Shown: one piece after another, positions 35,395 to 47,619 of the stretch
How the letters are laid out: every line of letters starts with the position of its first letter
How positions within the stretch are numbered: the first letter of the stretch is position 1
From: Alisma plantago-aquatica
Lineage: Eukaryota > Streptophyta > Magnoliopsida > Alismatales > Alismataceae
DNA length: 64,000 bases
Reading direction: 5' to 3'
NCBI GenBank assembly: GCA_963693085.1
Contig: OY856413.1
Coordinates: 107,501,501-107,565,500, forward strand
Translations under genes and position numbers: made by a program
The notes under the pieces: model-generated
Told to the model about the DNA's origin: nothing
The model's database searches: none
The model's input: only the letters and a program-made list of their open reading frames with translations

Positions 35395-36941
35395 GTAATT
35401 AATTTTCAATTATTACGGATAACCTATCATGACTAAGTAGAGATAAGTACTTTCATTCCTTGTCTTCCTACCATCACATCATATTTCATCCCTTTGAGTT
35501 TAAGTCCATTAAGTACATCTAGAATTACTTCAAATATCATAATGAGGTTGGTCAACTCATCTTTCTAGGGAGGATTCTAACTTTGGGTTCCTTCTTGGCT
35601 TAGAAGAGGAGGTTAGTGTCTCTGCTCCTCTATATGTCTTATCCCATTCTATGGTTGTACCACCCCAAGTTTGGACACCATCCCTAAAAGATGAACTGAG
35701 GGTAATATACTTTCCCTTATGAGATTACAATTTTTTTACATTTCATATACATACAAAATCTGTTACGTGTATCATGCATTAATACTACTTGTAACCTACG
35801 TACTTGCATGTAGGTCAAATTGATGGTATCAAATTTTGGGTTGCTTGACTGAATTACCCAAAATAATTTTGATGTTCTCTTTCCTTTCTCCTTCTGTAGG
35901 GTTATTTTGGGTAGGGTTATTATGTCCCTTCATTCTTTGTGCATATACCCAAACTTTTGCTTTTTGATTAGGATGAAGGATTAATCTCTTCACCATATAG
36001 TTTGAATTATCCTTTAACCCACTTAGGATTTAATAACCAATTAGATTACCCAACCCAAGTCCTTCATGGACAAATGGGGTATCCCAACCCATCCCTAGGT
36101 CTTCATACATTTTACTCTAACATGTGGAATGTATATTTCATGACAGTTCATACATATATTATTCTCTAATTAATTTTCAATTATAGGGATAACCTATCAT
36201 GACTAAGTAGAGATAAGTGCTTTCATTCCTTGTCTTCCTACCATCACATCATATTTCATCCCTTTGAGTTTAAGTCCATTAAGTACATCTAGAATTACTT
36301 CAAATATCATAATGAGGTTGGTCAACTCATCTTTCTAGGGAGGATTCTAACTTTGGGTTCCTTCTTGGCTTAGAAGAGGAGGTTAGTGTCTCTGCTCCTC
36401 TATATGTCTTATCCCATTCTATGGTTGTACCACCCCAAGTTTGGACACCATCCCTAAAAGATGAACTGACCGTAATATACTTTCCCTTATGAGATTACAA
36501 TTTTTTTACATTTCATATACATACAAAATCTTTTACGTGTATCATGCATTAATACTACTTGTAACCTGCGTACTTGCATGTAAGTCAAATGGATGGAATC
36601 AAATTTTTGGTTGCTTGACTGAATTACCCAAAATAATTTTGATTTTCTCTTTCCTTTCTCCTTCTGTAGGGTTATTTTGGGTAGGGTTATTATGTCCCTT
36701 CATTCTTTGTGCATATACCCAAACTTTTGCTTTTTGATTAGGATGAAGGATTAATCTCTTCACCATATAGTTTGAATTATCCTTTAACCCACTTAGGATT
36801 TAATAACCAATTAGATTACCCAACCCAAGTCCTTCATGGACAAATGGGGTATCCCAACCTATCCCTAGGTCTTCATACATTTTACTCTAACATGTGGAAT
36901 GTAAATTTCATGACAGTTCATACATATATTATTCTCTAATC
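35395..36941. repeat. 770-bp tandem duplication
   Basis: Copy 1 runs about 35,395-36,164 and copy 2 about 36,165-36,941. The constant offset of 770 is seen at many shared words (for example ggataacctatc at 35,417 and 36,187; caaatatcat at 35,531 and 36,301). I count roughly a dozen and a half base differences, so the copies are about 98% identical. The junction word is ctctaattaattttcaattat. Neither copy encodes a recognisable protein. Confidence 0.95.
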
Positions 36942-37303
36942 AACATTGTATGTACTTTAATTGATGAAGGATATATTACTCCTATTCTTAATTGTAACTA
37001 TAATTCAAGGTGAAAAGAGAAGTGATTTCGAGGGTAGAAAGAAAATAGATGAGAAGAAGATAGAATTATAGATGATAGAAAATAGATATATTTTATTTTG
37101 GGAAGTAATCTATTGTCTAGGTGGGATTCATAGGGACCCCAGAGTCATCATTTGTGAACCGTTAGTGCCAAGGAAAGTTTTTCCAATCACTGGGTTGTGA
37201 TCCTTTCTCGTCACTATTATATTTGGAAAAGCAACAATAATTCCCTAATGACTCGAAGGAATATATGAAAACATTAATTGTTACATGTCATTTGATACAT
37301 CTA
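36942..37303 (-). other. BC interior, leader side, no gene recognised
   Basis: This is the stretch immediately downstream of the PBS in element orientation, where a leader and gag start would be. I see no gag motif and no long frame. Confidence 0.4.
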
Positions 37304-37316
37304 GGCTCTGATACCA
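37304..37316 (-). promoter_or_regulatory. Primer binding site of BC (initiator Met tRNA)
   Basis: The minus strand reads TGGTATCAGAGCC, a perfect 13-base match to the Met-tRNA complement, three bases from the LTR edge. Confidence 0.85.
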
Positions 37317-37319
37317 ACT

Positions 37320-40272
37320 CTTTCGACCCCTCCCCCATTTACCAACCATTGAAGGCAGATCATATGAGGAAGGATCAAAATCTCATTTCTCCATGATACA
37401 AACTTGAGAAATAACAAATAATTTCATTTTATGCTTTATGTGATACAAATTGTTGCTAATTTCTCCTCAAATATGTTTACATAAAATTCCAAGTAAAAAG
37501 ACACTACTTGAAAAGAATATACTACATGGAAAGAAATTACTATATATATCACTGTCCTCCTTGTGGGGTTAACTTTATGAAGTTCAACGTATTGATCTAA
37601 ATCTTCATATCTTCAATATTAAATGTATGGTAGCTACCTAAAACACCGCCAACTAAAACAAAAAATATTGTATTGCAATATTGTATATGTAGATGCATAG
37701 AAAAGTATGCATGTACATATAAATTCAGGAACCAACTATTTTCACGTATGACCCTGTATTTTCATTTAGATAATCTATACCATGCTTGTTATATAACCAT
37801 GTATAATCACTTTTAGTCCATCATTGGACATATTTGAACTATCCCTTGATAGGTCTAACTTAGTGTTCAAAAGTATCTTTTTTCCTTTATATTACATACA
37901 TAAACATTATATATTGAACTAGATTTATAAAAACATCCAATTAGTTTATTCCTAAATCATTGTGAATCCTCAAAAGTTAGTGACTTTTTGTGTATTCATA
38001 AGATTTTCATGTAGATTTATTGAATAACACATGCAATATAATGTGTGTACTTATAATTGAATGTTCAATAAATTAAATGTTGATCAAAGAACTCAACATG
38101 ATCCAAAAGCATCCATAAAACTAATGTGTCACCATGAATTCGTATGATACTAATCAGGGTTGAGTCTATGTCTTAGGGTTCTTGATTTATTTCAAGGTCA
38201 GGTCTCAAAACCTCAATTCACATGTGCATGGGTCTAATAACACAGATACTATAATGGTAAATTGTTTTCATCATTATCACATTACGATCTTGGGATATCA
38301 TGATCTTTCAACAAAAACCATATTTTTTATCACAAAGTAAGCACATTAAATATGTACAACCTTCTATTTATCTAGGGCTAGGTTTATGGATAAGAATCAA
38401 AACACTAGTTGTATCATATTAGGAGTTATAAGGGTTAGAAACCCTGGTTAAACATTATGTGTTTTCCATACTGATACATTATTGATAACATAGTCATATC
38501 ATTATATTAGATTGTATTCAATTATTTGAACAATATCAAGATTACAAAACATATTCATATCATTAGATTAGATTGTTGTCAGTTATTTGAATAATATTAA
38601 GATTTTTTCATGAAATCTAGTGTTTGTATACACTCATAATTATCAAAACATGAAAAAAACTATTTTTGAATCACACACAAAATTAACCACTCCAGCCATT
38701 TATCGAATCTACTTATTTTCTATTAAAAATGAGATGTACTTTTTGTATGTTCTGACCTACCAATCATTTCCTATAATTATTGCAAACTAAAACTTAACTA
38801 ACCAATCATTTATTAACACTCTGAGAATATCCATTTTCCATCACATAGTTTGGGCCACCTATTATTGTCCCAACCATGAATTAACTTCCCTCACACAGTG
38901 ATCAAGTTTGGTCACACAAATGGGGGTTAGTCTAGTCATTCCTCTACTAGTCATATTCTTCCTTGCAAAGAAGCATGGCACCCAATACTATGCAAGTCAA
39001 CTATGGGGTTGAATTCTTGGGTTTAGGGAACTACATTCTATGAGGAGGTTGGGACACCTATACTAGCCCTCATCAGACCTTACTAGATATTGGATATGGT
39101 CAGGTGTGAATGAAATCTTGGAAACCAAATGTTGTCTTCTAAGTCTAAAATAAGGTTATAAGGGAAGCTAAGCTAGGAGGAAAAGGATTTACCTACACAT
39201 CCTTATGAGGGGTCTACCCCATCATAAATCCCTTTGAAGGTGGGTGAGCTCCTCGACAAGTCTGAGGTAGCCACAAAACTTTCTTCGCCTTCATATTTCA
39301 TCCATGGAAGGGCATAGAAGACTATTAAGATGTTGGTCTTCATTAGGGGGTTATGGGTATTTCATTACTTATGTTTTCATTTGGAAAAGTACTCAAGTGT
39401 CTTATATAGTACTCAAGGTGGGAAACATCAATGCCTACAATAGTCCCTCAAGTAATGGGATACTGCTATTATCAATGGTGAAAATGTACAATAATACAAT
39501 CATGTTGTCATTGGTTGGAGTTTGTGATGAGGCATCATGTGATCAAGGGATGAATATGGAGTTAATTGGACACTAGAAGGTAAAATGAGAAAGAGATAAT
39601 AGAGAGAGAATAGACTCCATGGTTTGTTTAGGACAAGGATATGACCACCTCGTCTGCATAAAGCCTCGATCCAATGTTCAACTAGACTATGGTTCTCTAT
39701 TTTCATTTTTCTTTCTTTTGGTTTAGATAAAACCTAAAAAGGATATGTAAATATATAGGATAATATGTAACTCTATTTAAGATAAAATTTTGGATTATCA
39801 TCATATTTCATATCATTTTTTATTAAAAGGATTAGATATAAACTAATTTGGTAAACACTCTAATCTTTCCTTTCTTGTAAAGATTAGATAGTTAGGAAAT
39901 TAAATACCAAGTTCACAAGGTAAATTAGAACTTTCTAGGATTTCTCCCATTATATAATATCTCGATTACTTCCTCATTTTCCATCCCTAAGACATATTTG
40001 TGAACCTTAAATAATCTAATTGGGCTTGTATTGGTTTCTAAGGCCCTTGGACAATACATGGTTTCTGTATGGGGTCAGCAAGCTTTATTATATTCTTAAT
40101 AACGAAATTAGGGTTTTTCTCATCATAATATCTAAATTGATGCCTCATCATAACATATTTCTCAATATTATTTCATTACTAAATTTGAAGGCTTAAACCA
40201 TGAGAGCTTACATTCATCAATGAAGGACATAATATTTCATTTATTTCTATACTTTGATTTCCAGATCATATC
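37320..40272 (-). repeat. 5' LTR of BC, truncated at its outer end
   Basis: This aligns with 31,940-33,989 and has an extra 0.9 kb (39,070-39,960). Compared with the left LTR, its last ~45 bases, including the TGTACATG start, are missing: the match stops at 40,271-40,273, exactly where the Ty3-2 LTR begins. The LTR sequence does not resume after Ty3-2 at 50,462. Confidence 0.65.
39401..39410 (-). promoter_or_regulatory. Likely TATA box of the BC 5' LTR
   Basis: The minus strand reads ACTATATAAG, within the 0.9-kb section that the 3' LTR lacks. It lies upstream of the PBS and would drive transcription of the interior. Confidence 0.45.
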
Positions 40273-40639
40273 TTTAACAACCCACATCTTACTTTATTAT
40301 TTAATTAAGTATTTAAGTTAATTTTGATCTTAATTGCACCTTTATTGTCACTTTGCATTTATTATATGGCTGATTTATGTTTTGGTTCAGCTTAAGCTTG
40401 TTCGTTGATAAATAAAATAAAATATGTGTTATGAATACATAAAGGGTTGAAACCAAGTTGATATAATAATAGACCACATATATATATGGAAAGACATTAT
40501 CGACATTTGATGAATTAATTATGAAATAGATTATTGATGAACTAATTTATCAAACTTTTTCTTTATGGTAGATAATTCAATTATGAATCCAGTGTTAAAA
40601 TGAGAGATATATGGCACTTTTGGTTTTCACTCAAAAATT

Positions 40640-40965
40640 CCTTCAGATCAACAAACTGATGACATGGAAGACTCACAAATCAAAGACTAGGCAGACTCAC
40701 AAACTGATGGCTACACATACTCACAAACCAAAGACTGGGTAGACTCATAAATCTATGGCTCGATAGACTCACAAATCGAAGGCTAGAAAGACTCAAAAAC
40801 CGATGGCTGACAAACTCACAAAATGATGACTCAACAAACATGCAAATCAAAGGCTCAATGAACCAAAGGTTGAACAAGAAAAGGCTCAGTAACTGATGAT
40901 TCAACAACAAAAAGTTTGGTAGACCCCCACACCAAAGGCCTGGTAGACTTACAAATCGATGGTTT
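40640..40965. repeat. ~24-bp minisatellite in the Ty3-2 5' LTR
   Basis: Units of the form ggctgggtagactcacaaacc, with alternation of 'actgatg' and 'aaccaaag' joins. About 13 recognisable units. A minus-strand open frame of 101 codons (40,680-40,985) is simply this repeat translated. Confidence 0.88.
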
Positions 40966-42504
40966 TGAGCTGTGCTTCCGCCCACTACAACAAATCACAA
41001 AAATAGTCATAACTTTTTCTATATATATTGGAATCTAATGAAATTTGCCTTGTTGGGTTTGTCTTTTATCCACTCATCCAAGCCCCAAACCAAGGAATGG
41101 ACGAATCTAAAGGAAAAGTTTTGGGCAATCTTTGGGAAGAATGCAAAAAATGGGAGGGAACGTAGGTTTTAGCATAGATCAACCTTGGTTAGTAGTTTTT
41201 AGTAGTAGATATCCTCTTTTGTTCATGTTCCCTTAATTGGAACTCCCTGATCGAACACTCAAAGGTTTCAATTAACCTTAGTTCTACATCTCCTACCTAC
41301 AAAAAATCTTTTTCCTAGGACGGTAAACCTACTATAAGTTATTTGGATGAGTCCTTAAGGTCTGAAGTTTCGACCCAATGATGACAAGTTAGATTTTGAA
41401 TCTAGCTAGTCAAAGATGAGATTAACAAGCTTAAACACATGTAAATGAGTTGAAAATCACCTGATAACCTTCATTTACCACAAACAAGTTGGAAATAATA
41501 TTGTTTTTGTGTGAATTACTATTGAGAAAGTGTTGTTGCATAATTATTATATGTGGAGAGTAAATGTTAGTAGAAGAAATATTTTATTGTGCATTTCATT
41601 TGGTGATTCTATACATTCAATCGTTGTGCAAATTTCTATGTTATATGACAAATGAAATTGCAGATATAGAGACATTGGAAACCTTGGTTTTGAGCTAATG
41701 CCAGATGTTTAAGAATGGAAGTGTGTCTTGTAAGGATTTTGATAGTTTGATACACCAGATGACTATGATAATTTTATTTGTAATGCTCAGTTGAAAAATA
41801 TAAGGTAATATTAGTAATGCTTTAGATGTTATCTTCACAAATTAAATATCCATAAATGTTAGATGCTCTCGACACTATAGAATCCTTTTGTGCTATGAGG
41901 ATGAAATGTGCTATTGACCGGAGGATACGTCTAGATAAAGTCAGTCAGATCATACCAGATTAATGTTTAGGGGTCTGGGCTAGTGAGAGAAGACTCCTTA
42001 TTGTAGTGCAGCACCCAAAACCAATTGGGAACGGTGATGGTACCTGTGTTGCTGGTCAGTGGTCATCTGCAGGAGGACCAATGATGTAGAGTAAGCTATA
42101 GAGCTTTGACTCTCCACCTAACTACTAAGGTTTAGAGGAGAAGTCTAGTTATCCAGCCACCCCCATTAGTCACTTAGATTCAGACGTGACAAAACCCGTT
42201 GCAGACATGGTTGTTGATATTAAAGATTTAGGATCATGGGAATGCTTCTAATTGTTGTATAGTGAATATGTAGATTTTAGTGATGCTTTCACAAGTTGTT
42301 ATGTATCTCATGTGGGTCTAGGGCTTAATAAATGGAGTAAAGACAACTGAATGGTTTAAGTTATTTACTACAATCATTATCAGACCAATTGCCATGTTGA
42401 ATGACTTACAGTTTTAATTGCCATGCTAACATTCTCTTGTATTTGATTCTTTTATCTATAATACATGAAACATCATGGTTACCTATTTATTTTCTACTCA
42501 TGAT

Positions 42505-42545
42505 CCAGTAGCTCACCAACCTACTAAATCATTTTCAGGTAAAGG
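42505..42545 (+). promoter_or_regulatory. Conserved LTR block with AG/GT junction, Ty3-2 5' LTR
   Basis: The sequence reads ccagtagctcaccaacctac followed by a T-rich run ending ttttcaggtaaag. The same block is at 50,036-50,076 in the 3' LTR, and on the minus strand in both Ty3-1 LTRs. The LTRs around it are otherwise strongly diverged. Confidence 0.5.
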
Positions 42546-42940
42546 ACCAACTCCACTAGAAAAGGAAGAAGCCAACTTTTATCAATAGTAGAGAAGAGGG
42601 CTTATGAAGAAAAAGTTATCTAAGTTAGATGGTCTCTTGTCCTTGCTCCAGATCCTAGGAATGATAGAGTGAGAAATGAGAAAAGTTTGTAATGAGTTGT
42701 ACCTGATGTACATTAAATGAGAACTCTTTCACATAAGTAAAAGTTGAACTATGTTGTATCCTTTAATGTTGTGGTTAACCGAAATGTTACCATCTTGTTA
42801 AATGATGTCTTCATATATTTGAGAAAATAATTAATTATGGCTGATGTTCAATAATAGAGGAGAAAGTGAATGGTTCTTTATAATCCCTCCTTGGAAAACC
42901 TAAATCTTGGTTAGTGGGTTTGGGTAGCGTCAACTAAATT

Positions 42941-42951
42941 TGTATCAGAGC
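42941..42951 (+). promoter_or_regulatory. Primer binding site of Ty3-2 (initiator Met tRNA)
   Basis: The sequence tgtatcagagc matches the Met-tRNA complement TGGTATCAGAGC except for one missing G. It lies eight bases after the LTR. Confidence 0.8.
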
Positions 42952-43050
42952 ATAGGTTGCTCCAAAATTGAGTTTAGGTTTGGGAGATGGGCAATAAGAG
43001 ACCAATAGGATTTGTTGCTTTACAATTAGAATTTAAATTTTCTAACATAT

Positions 43051-44150
43051 ATGTTTTGTTATGGATATGATGATGCAAGAGGATGTGGACATGGCGAGGA
43101 ACAACCTAAGAGACATTATGGCCCTGACCATCAAGCAATGGCTCAAGCTGGAGAAGATAGGGATAGGCAACAAGGAATACCATATTTTCTGGAGAAAAAA
43201 AGAAAATATAAGATGGAAATGATTCCTTCATCTTCCATTATGGACCTAATATGATATCCTATGAGTTGGCAAAGAAGCTTGGCGGAATTGAGTTTTCCAG
43301 AACAAAAGATCCAGCTATTGCATATGTGCAAATGTGACAGCTAGAAAAGGTCGCACCTAATGGAGTTACCAGAGGATAAGCAGATGAATCATGTTGTGTA
43401 TCTACTCAAAAGGAGATGATGAGTTGTGGTGGCATAGAGTGGAAGATGAGAAGGGGAATAAAATGATGACATGTAGAAAAATTGTAGATGAGTTTTACCT
43501 TAAAGTATTATCATCCTACCTTCTTAAGAAACAAGATCAACCATTTGGAGAATGTTAGACATGGAAACATGTCAACTGGTGAATATGAGGCATATTCTAC
43601 AAGGTTGGCTAAATTTGGTCCTTAGCTTGTATTGGATGATGTAGAGAAGTCTAGGAGATTCCAAGGAGGTTTAAGATCTGAGATTAGGCATACCATATCT
43701 ACTACTGAGAGAATAGATAAAAAAAATTGGAGAGTTTGTGGAGGCTACAAGATGTATAGAAGGGCCAATTAATGCTGATAAGTAGTTTAAAGGTAGAAAA
43801 ATATCTTGAGACGTTAGTAGAGTAGGATAGACAAGTCATAGATACAAAGGAGATGGTGGTTTCTTTTCTAAGATAGGATGAGAATTTGGTCATTTTTGAA
43901 GACAAGGATCTAGTTCTTCATAGAGTGGAAAAAGATCTAGGTCTAATAGATGGAATACACTACCTATGTAGTAACCTTCAACAAGGCCTTCAGAGTCATC
44001 AACATTAGTGACAAGTCCATAGAGACATGAGGCAAATATGTGTGACAATTATGGTAGGGAACATTTTGGTTAATGTTGGGGAGTTAGTACTCAAGCGTGG
44101 TATTACTGTGGACTAATGGGACATAGTAAGAGATCCTATCCAAAGCTTCA
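43051..44150 (+). pseudogene. Ty3-2 gag, heavily decayed
   Basis: A 67-codon opening frame (43,051-43,254) contains MAQAGEDRDRQQG and FLEKKRKYKM, matching the start of Ty3-1 gag. Further blocks follow in shifting frames: YELAKKLGGIEFSRT, MNHVVYLLK, ENVRHGNMSTGEYEAYSTRLA and SEIRHT. The nucleocapsid end (about 44,035-44,160) reads CDNYGREHFG*CW and YYCGLMGHSKRSYP, in which several zinc-binding Cys are now Tyr. Gag packages the element RNA; this copy cannot. Confidence 0.78.
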
Positions 44151-44379
44151 TTTTTATACTTGGAAAAAGTTCACAATAATAGTTTTAGAATTCACACAGA
44201 CATGCTCCAACTAGAGGGCCAAGTTCTTTAGTAGCCTCAGTCTCTAGAGGGGTAGCACCTAGGACTAGTATTGGGAAGCAAGGACAATGTCGCAGAGGGA
44301 GAGATACAAGACACTTCTTCGCAATGAAACCATCTGAAGGTGTTGCCTCACCTAGAATTGTGACAAGTGAGATATTTGT

Positions 44380-45000
44380 ATTTAGCATCATTTTAGTTAA
44401 AATTTTGAAAGATAACAGTGTATTGCATTCTTTTACTCAGTAATCTATATCCAGTGGAGATCGAATAAGTTAACTCATGACTTATCTTGTGAATTGTTGT
44501 TTAGTGTACCATTCGGTGAACTAACTATGTTGAAAGAAGTTTGTCCTAGATGTATATTGATTTTTAGTAAATATAATCTTGCAGTCAATCTCATATCCTT
44601 AGATGTTAATTATTTTCAACTTATTTGGGGTATGGACTTCTTTGAGACATACCATGAATAATTGGATTGTTGGAAGAAAGAAGGTATATTTTGAAAAGGT
44701 GATCACGCGTCTTTAATGGAAATAGATGCTAGAGTAAAAGAATGCATTACCCACATATATGTGTATCAACTATTATAGCTGATATGATGATGAGATAGGG
44801 GTGTGAGGACTTTTCAGTAAACATTGTAGATGCTAGAGTAGAGAAAAGGACATCCAATATTGAGCATGTTATAGTTGTATATGAGTTTTGAGATATCTTA
44901 CCTAACAAGTGACTAGGTTTACTACCTGAGAGAGATGCTGACTTTGAGATACAAATTTTACCTTATAGTCTGCCATTAGCATTACTTGCTTATAGAACGT
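44380..45000 (+). pseudogene. Ty3-2 protease region, heavily decayed
   Basis: The only clear marks are LHSFTQ (the end of the D-x-G-x-x-H-S-F active-site motif) near 44,420, the ELTMLKEVCP block, NLISLDVNYFQLIWGMDFFETY near 44,600-44,660, and DFEIQILP...PLALLAYRTSPMEL leading into RT. The active-site DSG itself is not readable. The relative spacing equals that of Ty3-1. Confidence 0.65.
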
Positions 45001-46130
45001 CACCAATGGAGTTGAAGTAATTAAAAACTTTGTTATAAGAATTATTGTATCAATTTTTTTATTCAACCTGGTACATCATTGTGGGGAGCCCCAATACTAT
45101 TAGGGAAGAAGAAGGATGGAACTATGTGGTTCTGTATAGACTATTAACAATTGAATAAGATAACTATTAAGAACATGTATCCTTTGCCTATGATTGATGA
45201 CTTGTTTCATGAATAACATGAAGTAAAAATCTCTTCAAGATAGATCTCATGTTGGGTTATCATCAGTTTAGGATAAAGGCATCATATGTACCTATGTCAA
45301 TATTCAGAACAAGGTATGGGCCTTATGAGTTTACAATCATGTCTATTGGACTAACAAATGCCCAAACAACCTTTTTGGATATGATGAATATAATTTTCAT
45401 CCCAACCTAGATTAGTTTATTGTAGTGTTCATTGACAACAAACTTATATTTCTGGAGATACAAAACAACTTGTGAGAATAGGATATTGTATAAGCATCCC
45501 TAAAAGTAAAATTTGTTCTTTAGTGTGAAAAAACTATGACCCCTACTAAGATCAAAAGTTTTTCAAAGTTATCCAGATATTATAGGAGGCTTAAAAGAAT
45601 CTTTAGTGTATAAGCATCACCATTTACATGTTTGAAAAGGGAAGACGTTCTTTTTGTTTGGTCTGAAACTTGTGAGAAAAGTGTTCAAACATTAAAGAAG
45701 AAATTAACAACATCACCCATTTTTATCTTACCAAAGGTAGACAAAGGATATGTAGTTTTCAATGATGCAACCAGGAGAGGTTTAGGATGTGGTCTAATGT
45801 AGGAAGGGATTGTGGGGGCCTATGCTTCTAGACAGCTCAGGAAGAATGAAGATAATTATCTCACAAATGATCTTGAGCTTGCAGCAACAATACACATGTT
45901 GAAGGCATGGTGTCATTATCTCTATGATGAGTCATATTAGGTCTTTATTGACCATAATAATTTGAAGTATATTTTGACACAAATGGATCTCAACCTGAGA
46001 CAATGCAAAAAATTAGAGATTATAAAGGACTATGATGTTACAACTGACTACCAACCTTGGGAAGGTCAATGTTGTTGCAGATTCTTTGACCAGGAAGTTA
46101 AGATCATTTGCTAAAAATGTTTTCTATAGC
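45001..46130 (+). pseudogene. Ty3-2 reverse transcriptase and RNase H, inactive
   Basis: RT blocks are readable over changing frames: [68 protein letters not shown]. The catalytic loop, FIDD in Ty3-1, reads VFIDNK here, so the second catalytic Asp is lost. RNase H follows with [49 protein letters not shown] and LYDESY*VFIDHNNLKYIL; the first RNase H motif is FNDAT where Ty3-1 has FCDAS. Stops are frequent (Y*QLNK, E*HEV and others). Confidence 0.85.
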
Positions 46131-46329
46131 ATTTATAAAAAGAGACTTATTGGTCAAGATGAGAGCTATGAATTTAGATTTGAATGTGTCTGACCAAGGT
46201 GGAATGATTGCAAAAATGTAGGTTATGCCTACATTCTATGATAAGATCAAGGATTTTCAACATAGTGATAGTAAATTATAGTAGATCATGCATGTTATGG
46301 AAAAAGGTAAGAGAACAAAAAAAGGATAT

Positions 46330-47200
46330 TGTATCGGTATGACATATTTTTTGTGTCAAGTGATCTAGAATTAAGATACCAAATTCCTAAGGAATCATAC
46401 TCTTCTATGTATGCAATGTATTTAGGTAATGCAAAGATGTATATAAACCTTAAGAATTGTATTCGTGGTCAAGTATGAAGAAATGTGTGGATGAATATGT
46501 AGCTAAGTGAGGCATATGTCAGCAAGTCAAGACTGAATGCAAGTGGGAGCATAAAATGATGGATTTTATGGTAGGATTACCTAGGACACCACATGGATTT
46601 GACTCTATATGGATAATAGTAGATATACTAACTAAGTCTTCTTACTTTTTACCAGGTAAAACAATATGGGATATTTTAAAGTTAGCCAAAATCTATATAG
46701 GCGAGATAGTCAAACTGCATTGAATACCCATTTCTATAATATCTCATACAGATCCCAAATTCACATCTATATTCTGGAATCAAATGCACCATTCTTTCAT
46801 AACTAGATTGAAGTTAAGCACAACATTTCACCCTCAGACAGATTGATAGTCAAAAAGGACCATTCAATCCCTAGAGCACATGCTAAGATCATTTGTTTTG
46901 TGGCTCATTGGCAGCTAGGATGATCAACTTAGTCTCATGGAGTTTTCTTATAATAATAGCTATCATTTTAGATAAGGTGTAGTCCCTTGTGAAGCTTTAT
47001 ATGGAAGGAATCACATGTCTCTTATTTGTTGGTATAAAATTAGAGAGAGGAAAAATCTAAGTCCAGAGTTGGTGCAAGAAACAATAGAAAAGATATATGT
47101 TTAGAAAAATAATTGAAGGCCACACAGGATAGATAGAAAATATATGTAGAGAAAATACATAGAACTCTTCAATTTGAGGTTGGGGGTGAGGTTTACTTGA
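46330..47200 (+). pseudogene. Ty3-2 integrase, inactive
   Basis: The H2C2 finger is partly visible (YLGNAKMY, RHMSASQ). The core reads MMDFMVGLPRTPHGF, DSIWIIVDILTKSSY, then ISHTDPKFTSIFWN and FHPQTD**SKRTIQS. The catalytic Glu of D,D-35-E is Lys (codon AAA), as in Ty3-1 (AAG), and two stops precede it where Ty3-1 has GQ. Also present: LMEFSYNNSYH and ALYGRNHMSLICWYKI. Identification is secure; function is lost. Confidence 0.85.
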
Positions 47201-47600
47201 AAGGCTCACCATGGAAAGGTGTTTCAAGGTTTGGGAATTGAGGAAAACTAACTCCTAAATAAATGGGTCCCTATTCAATCATTCAGAGAATTGGACCTAT
47301 ATCATACTAACTTGAGTTTCCACCTCAATGTACAAGATGTATTTCATGCATCCATGTTGAAGAAGTGCCATTCCTGTACTGAGAAGATCATAGATCCAAA
47401 TCCTATACAACTATGAGAGTATATCTCCTATAATGATGGACCTATCCAAATTTTAGATCACATAATTCTGAAGTTTAAGAAGAGGGAGATACTCCTAGTG
47501 AAGATCCTTTGGAGGATTCATGATATACAAAAAGCTACTTGGGAGGTAGATTCCAAGATGTGTAACAAGTATCCTTTCCTTTTCTATGAATGTCAAGTCA
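47201..47600 (+). pseudogene. Ty3-2 chromodomain-like tail
   Basis: After GKLTPK*MGPYSIIQRIGP and DVFHASMLKKCHSC, the terminal block reads HIILKFKKREILLVKILWRIHDIQKATWEVDSKMCNKYPFLF in short pieces of one frame. It corresponds residue by residue to the Ty3-1 tail. The Trp residues of VLWR and ATWEV are kept. Confidence 0.8.
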
Positions 47601-47607
47601 ATATTTT

Positions 47608-47619
47608 TAGAGGGGAGAT
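47608..47619 (+). promoter_or_regulatory. Polypurine tract of Ty3-2
   Basis: The bases tagaggggagat stand directly before the 3' LTR start tgttataaccc. Confidence 0.82.

Larger units (their letters stand above)
31940..40272 (-). mobile_element. BC: old LTR element with a non-coding interior
   Basis: Two diverged, colinear LTRs (31,940-33,989 and 37,320-40,272) face the same way on the minus strand. A perfect Met PBS lies left of the right LTR and a G-rich PPT lies right of the left LTR, so the element reads right to left. The interior is only about 3.3 kb and I find no gag or pol motif in it, only a minisatellite and a 770-bp tandem duplication. This suggests a non-autonomous or internally deleted retrotransposon. 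LTR divergence is much greater than in Ty3-1. The right LTR is cut short where Ty3-2 begins. Confidence 0.65.
40273..42932 (+). repeat. 5' LTR of Ty3-2
   Basis: 2,660 bp, starting tttaacaaccc (its partner starts tgttataaccc) and ending gggtagcgtca. It contains a ~24-bp minisatellite near its left end and the conserved chromovirus block at 42,505-42,545. It is about 180 bp shorter than its partner, mostly in the minisatellite. Confidence 0.82.

Noticed and set aside
40268..40272. Target duplication for Ty3-2
   Set aside because: atatc on the left does not match aactt, or the adjacent bases, on the right, even after shifting the border by a few bases.
40680..40985. 101-codon minus-strand frame
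   Set aside because: Translation of the 24-bp minisatellite of the Ty3-2 LTR.
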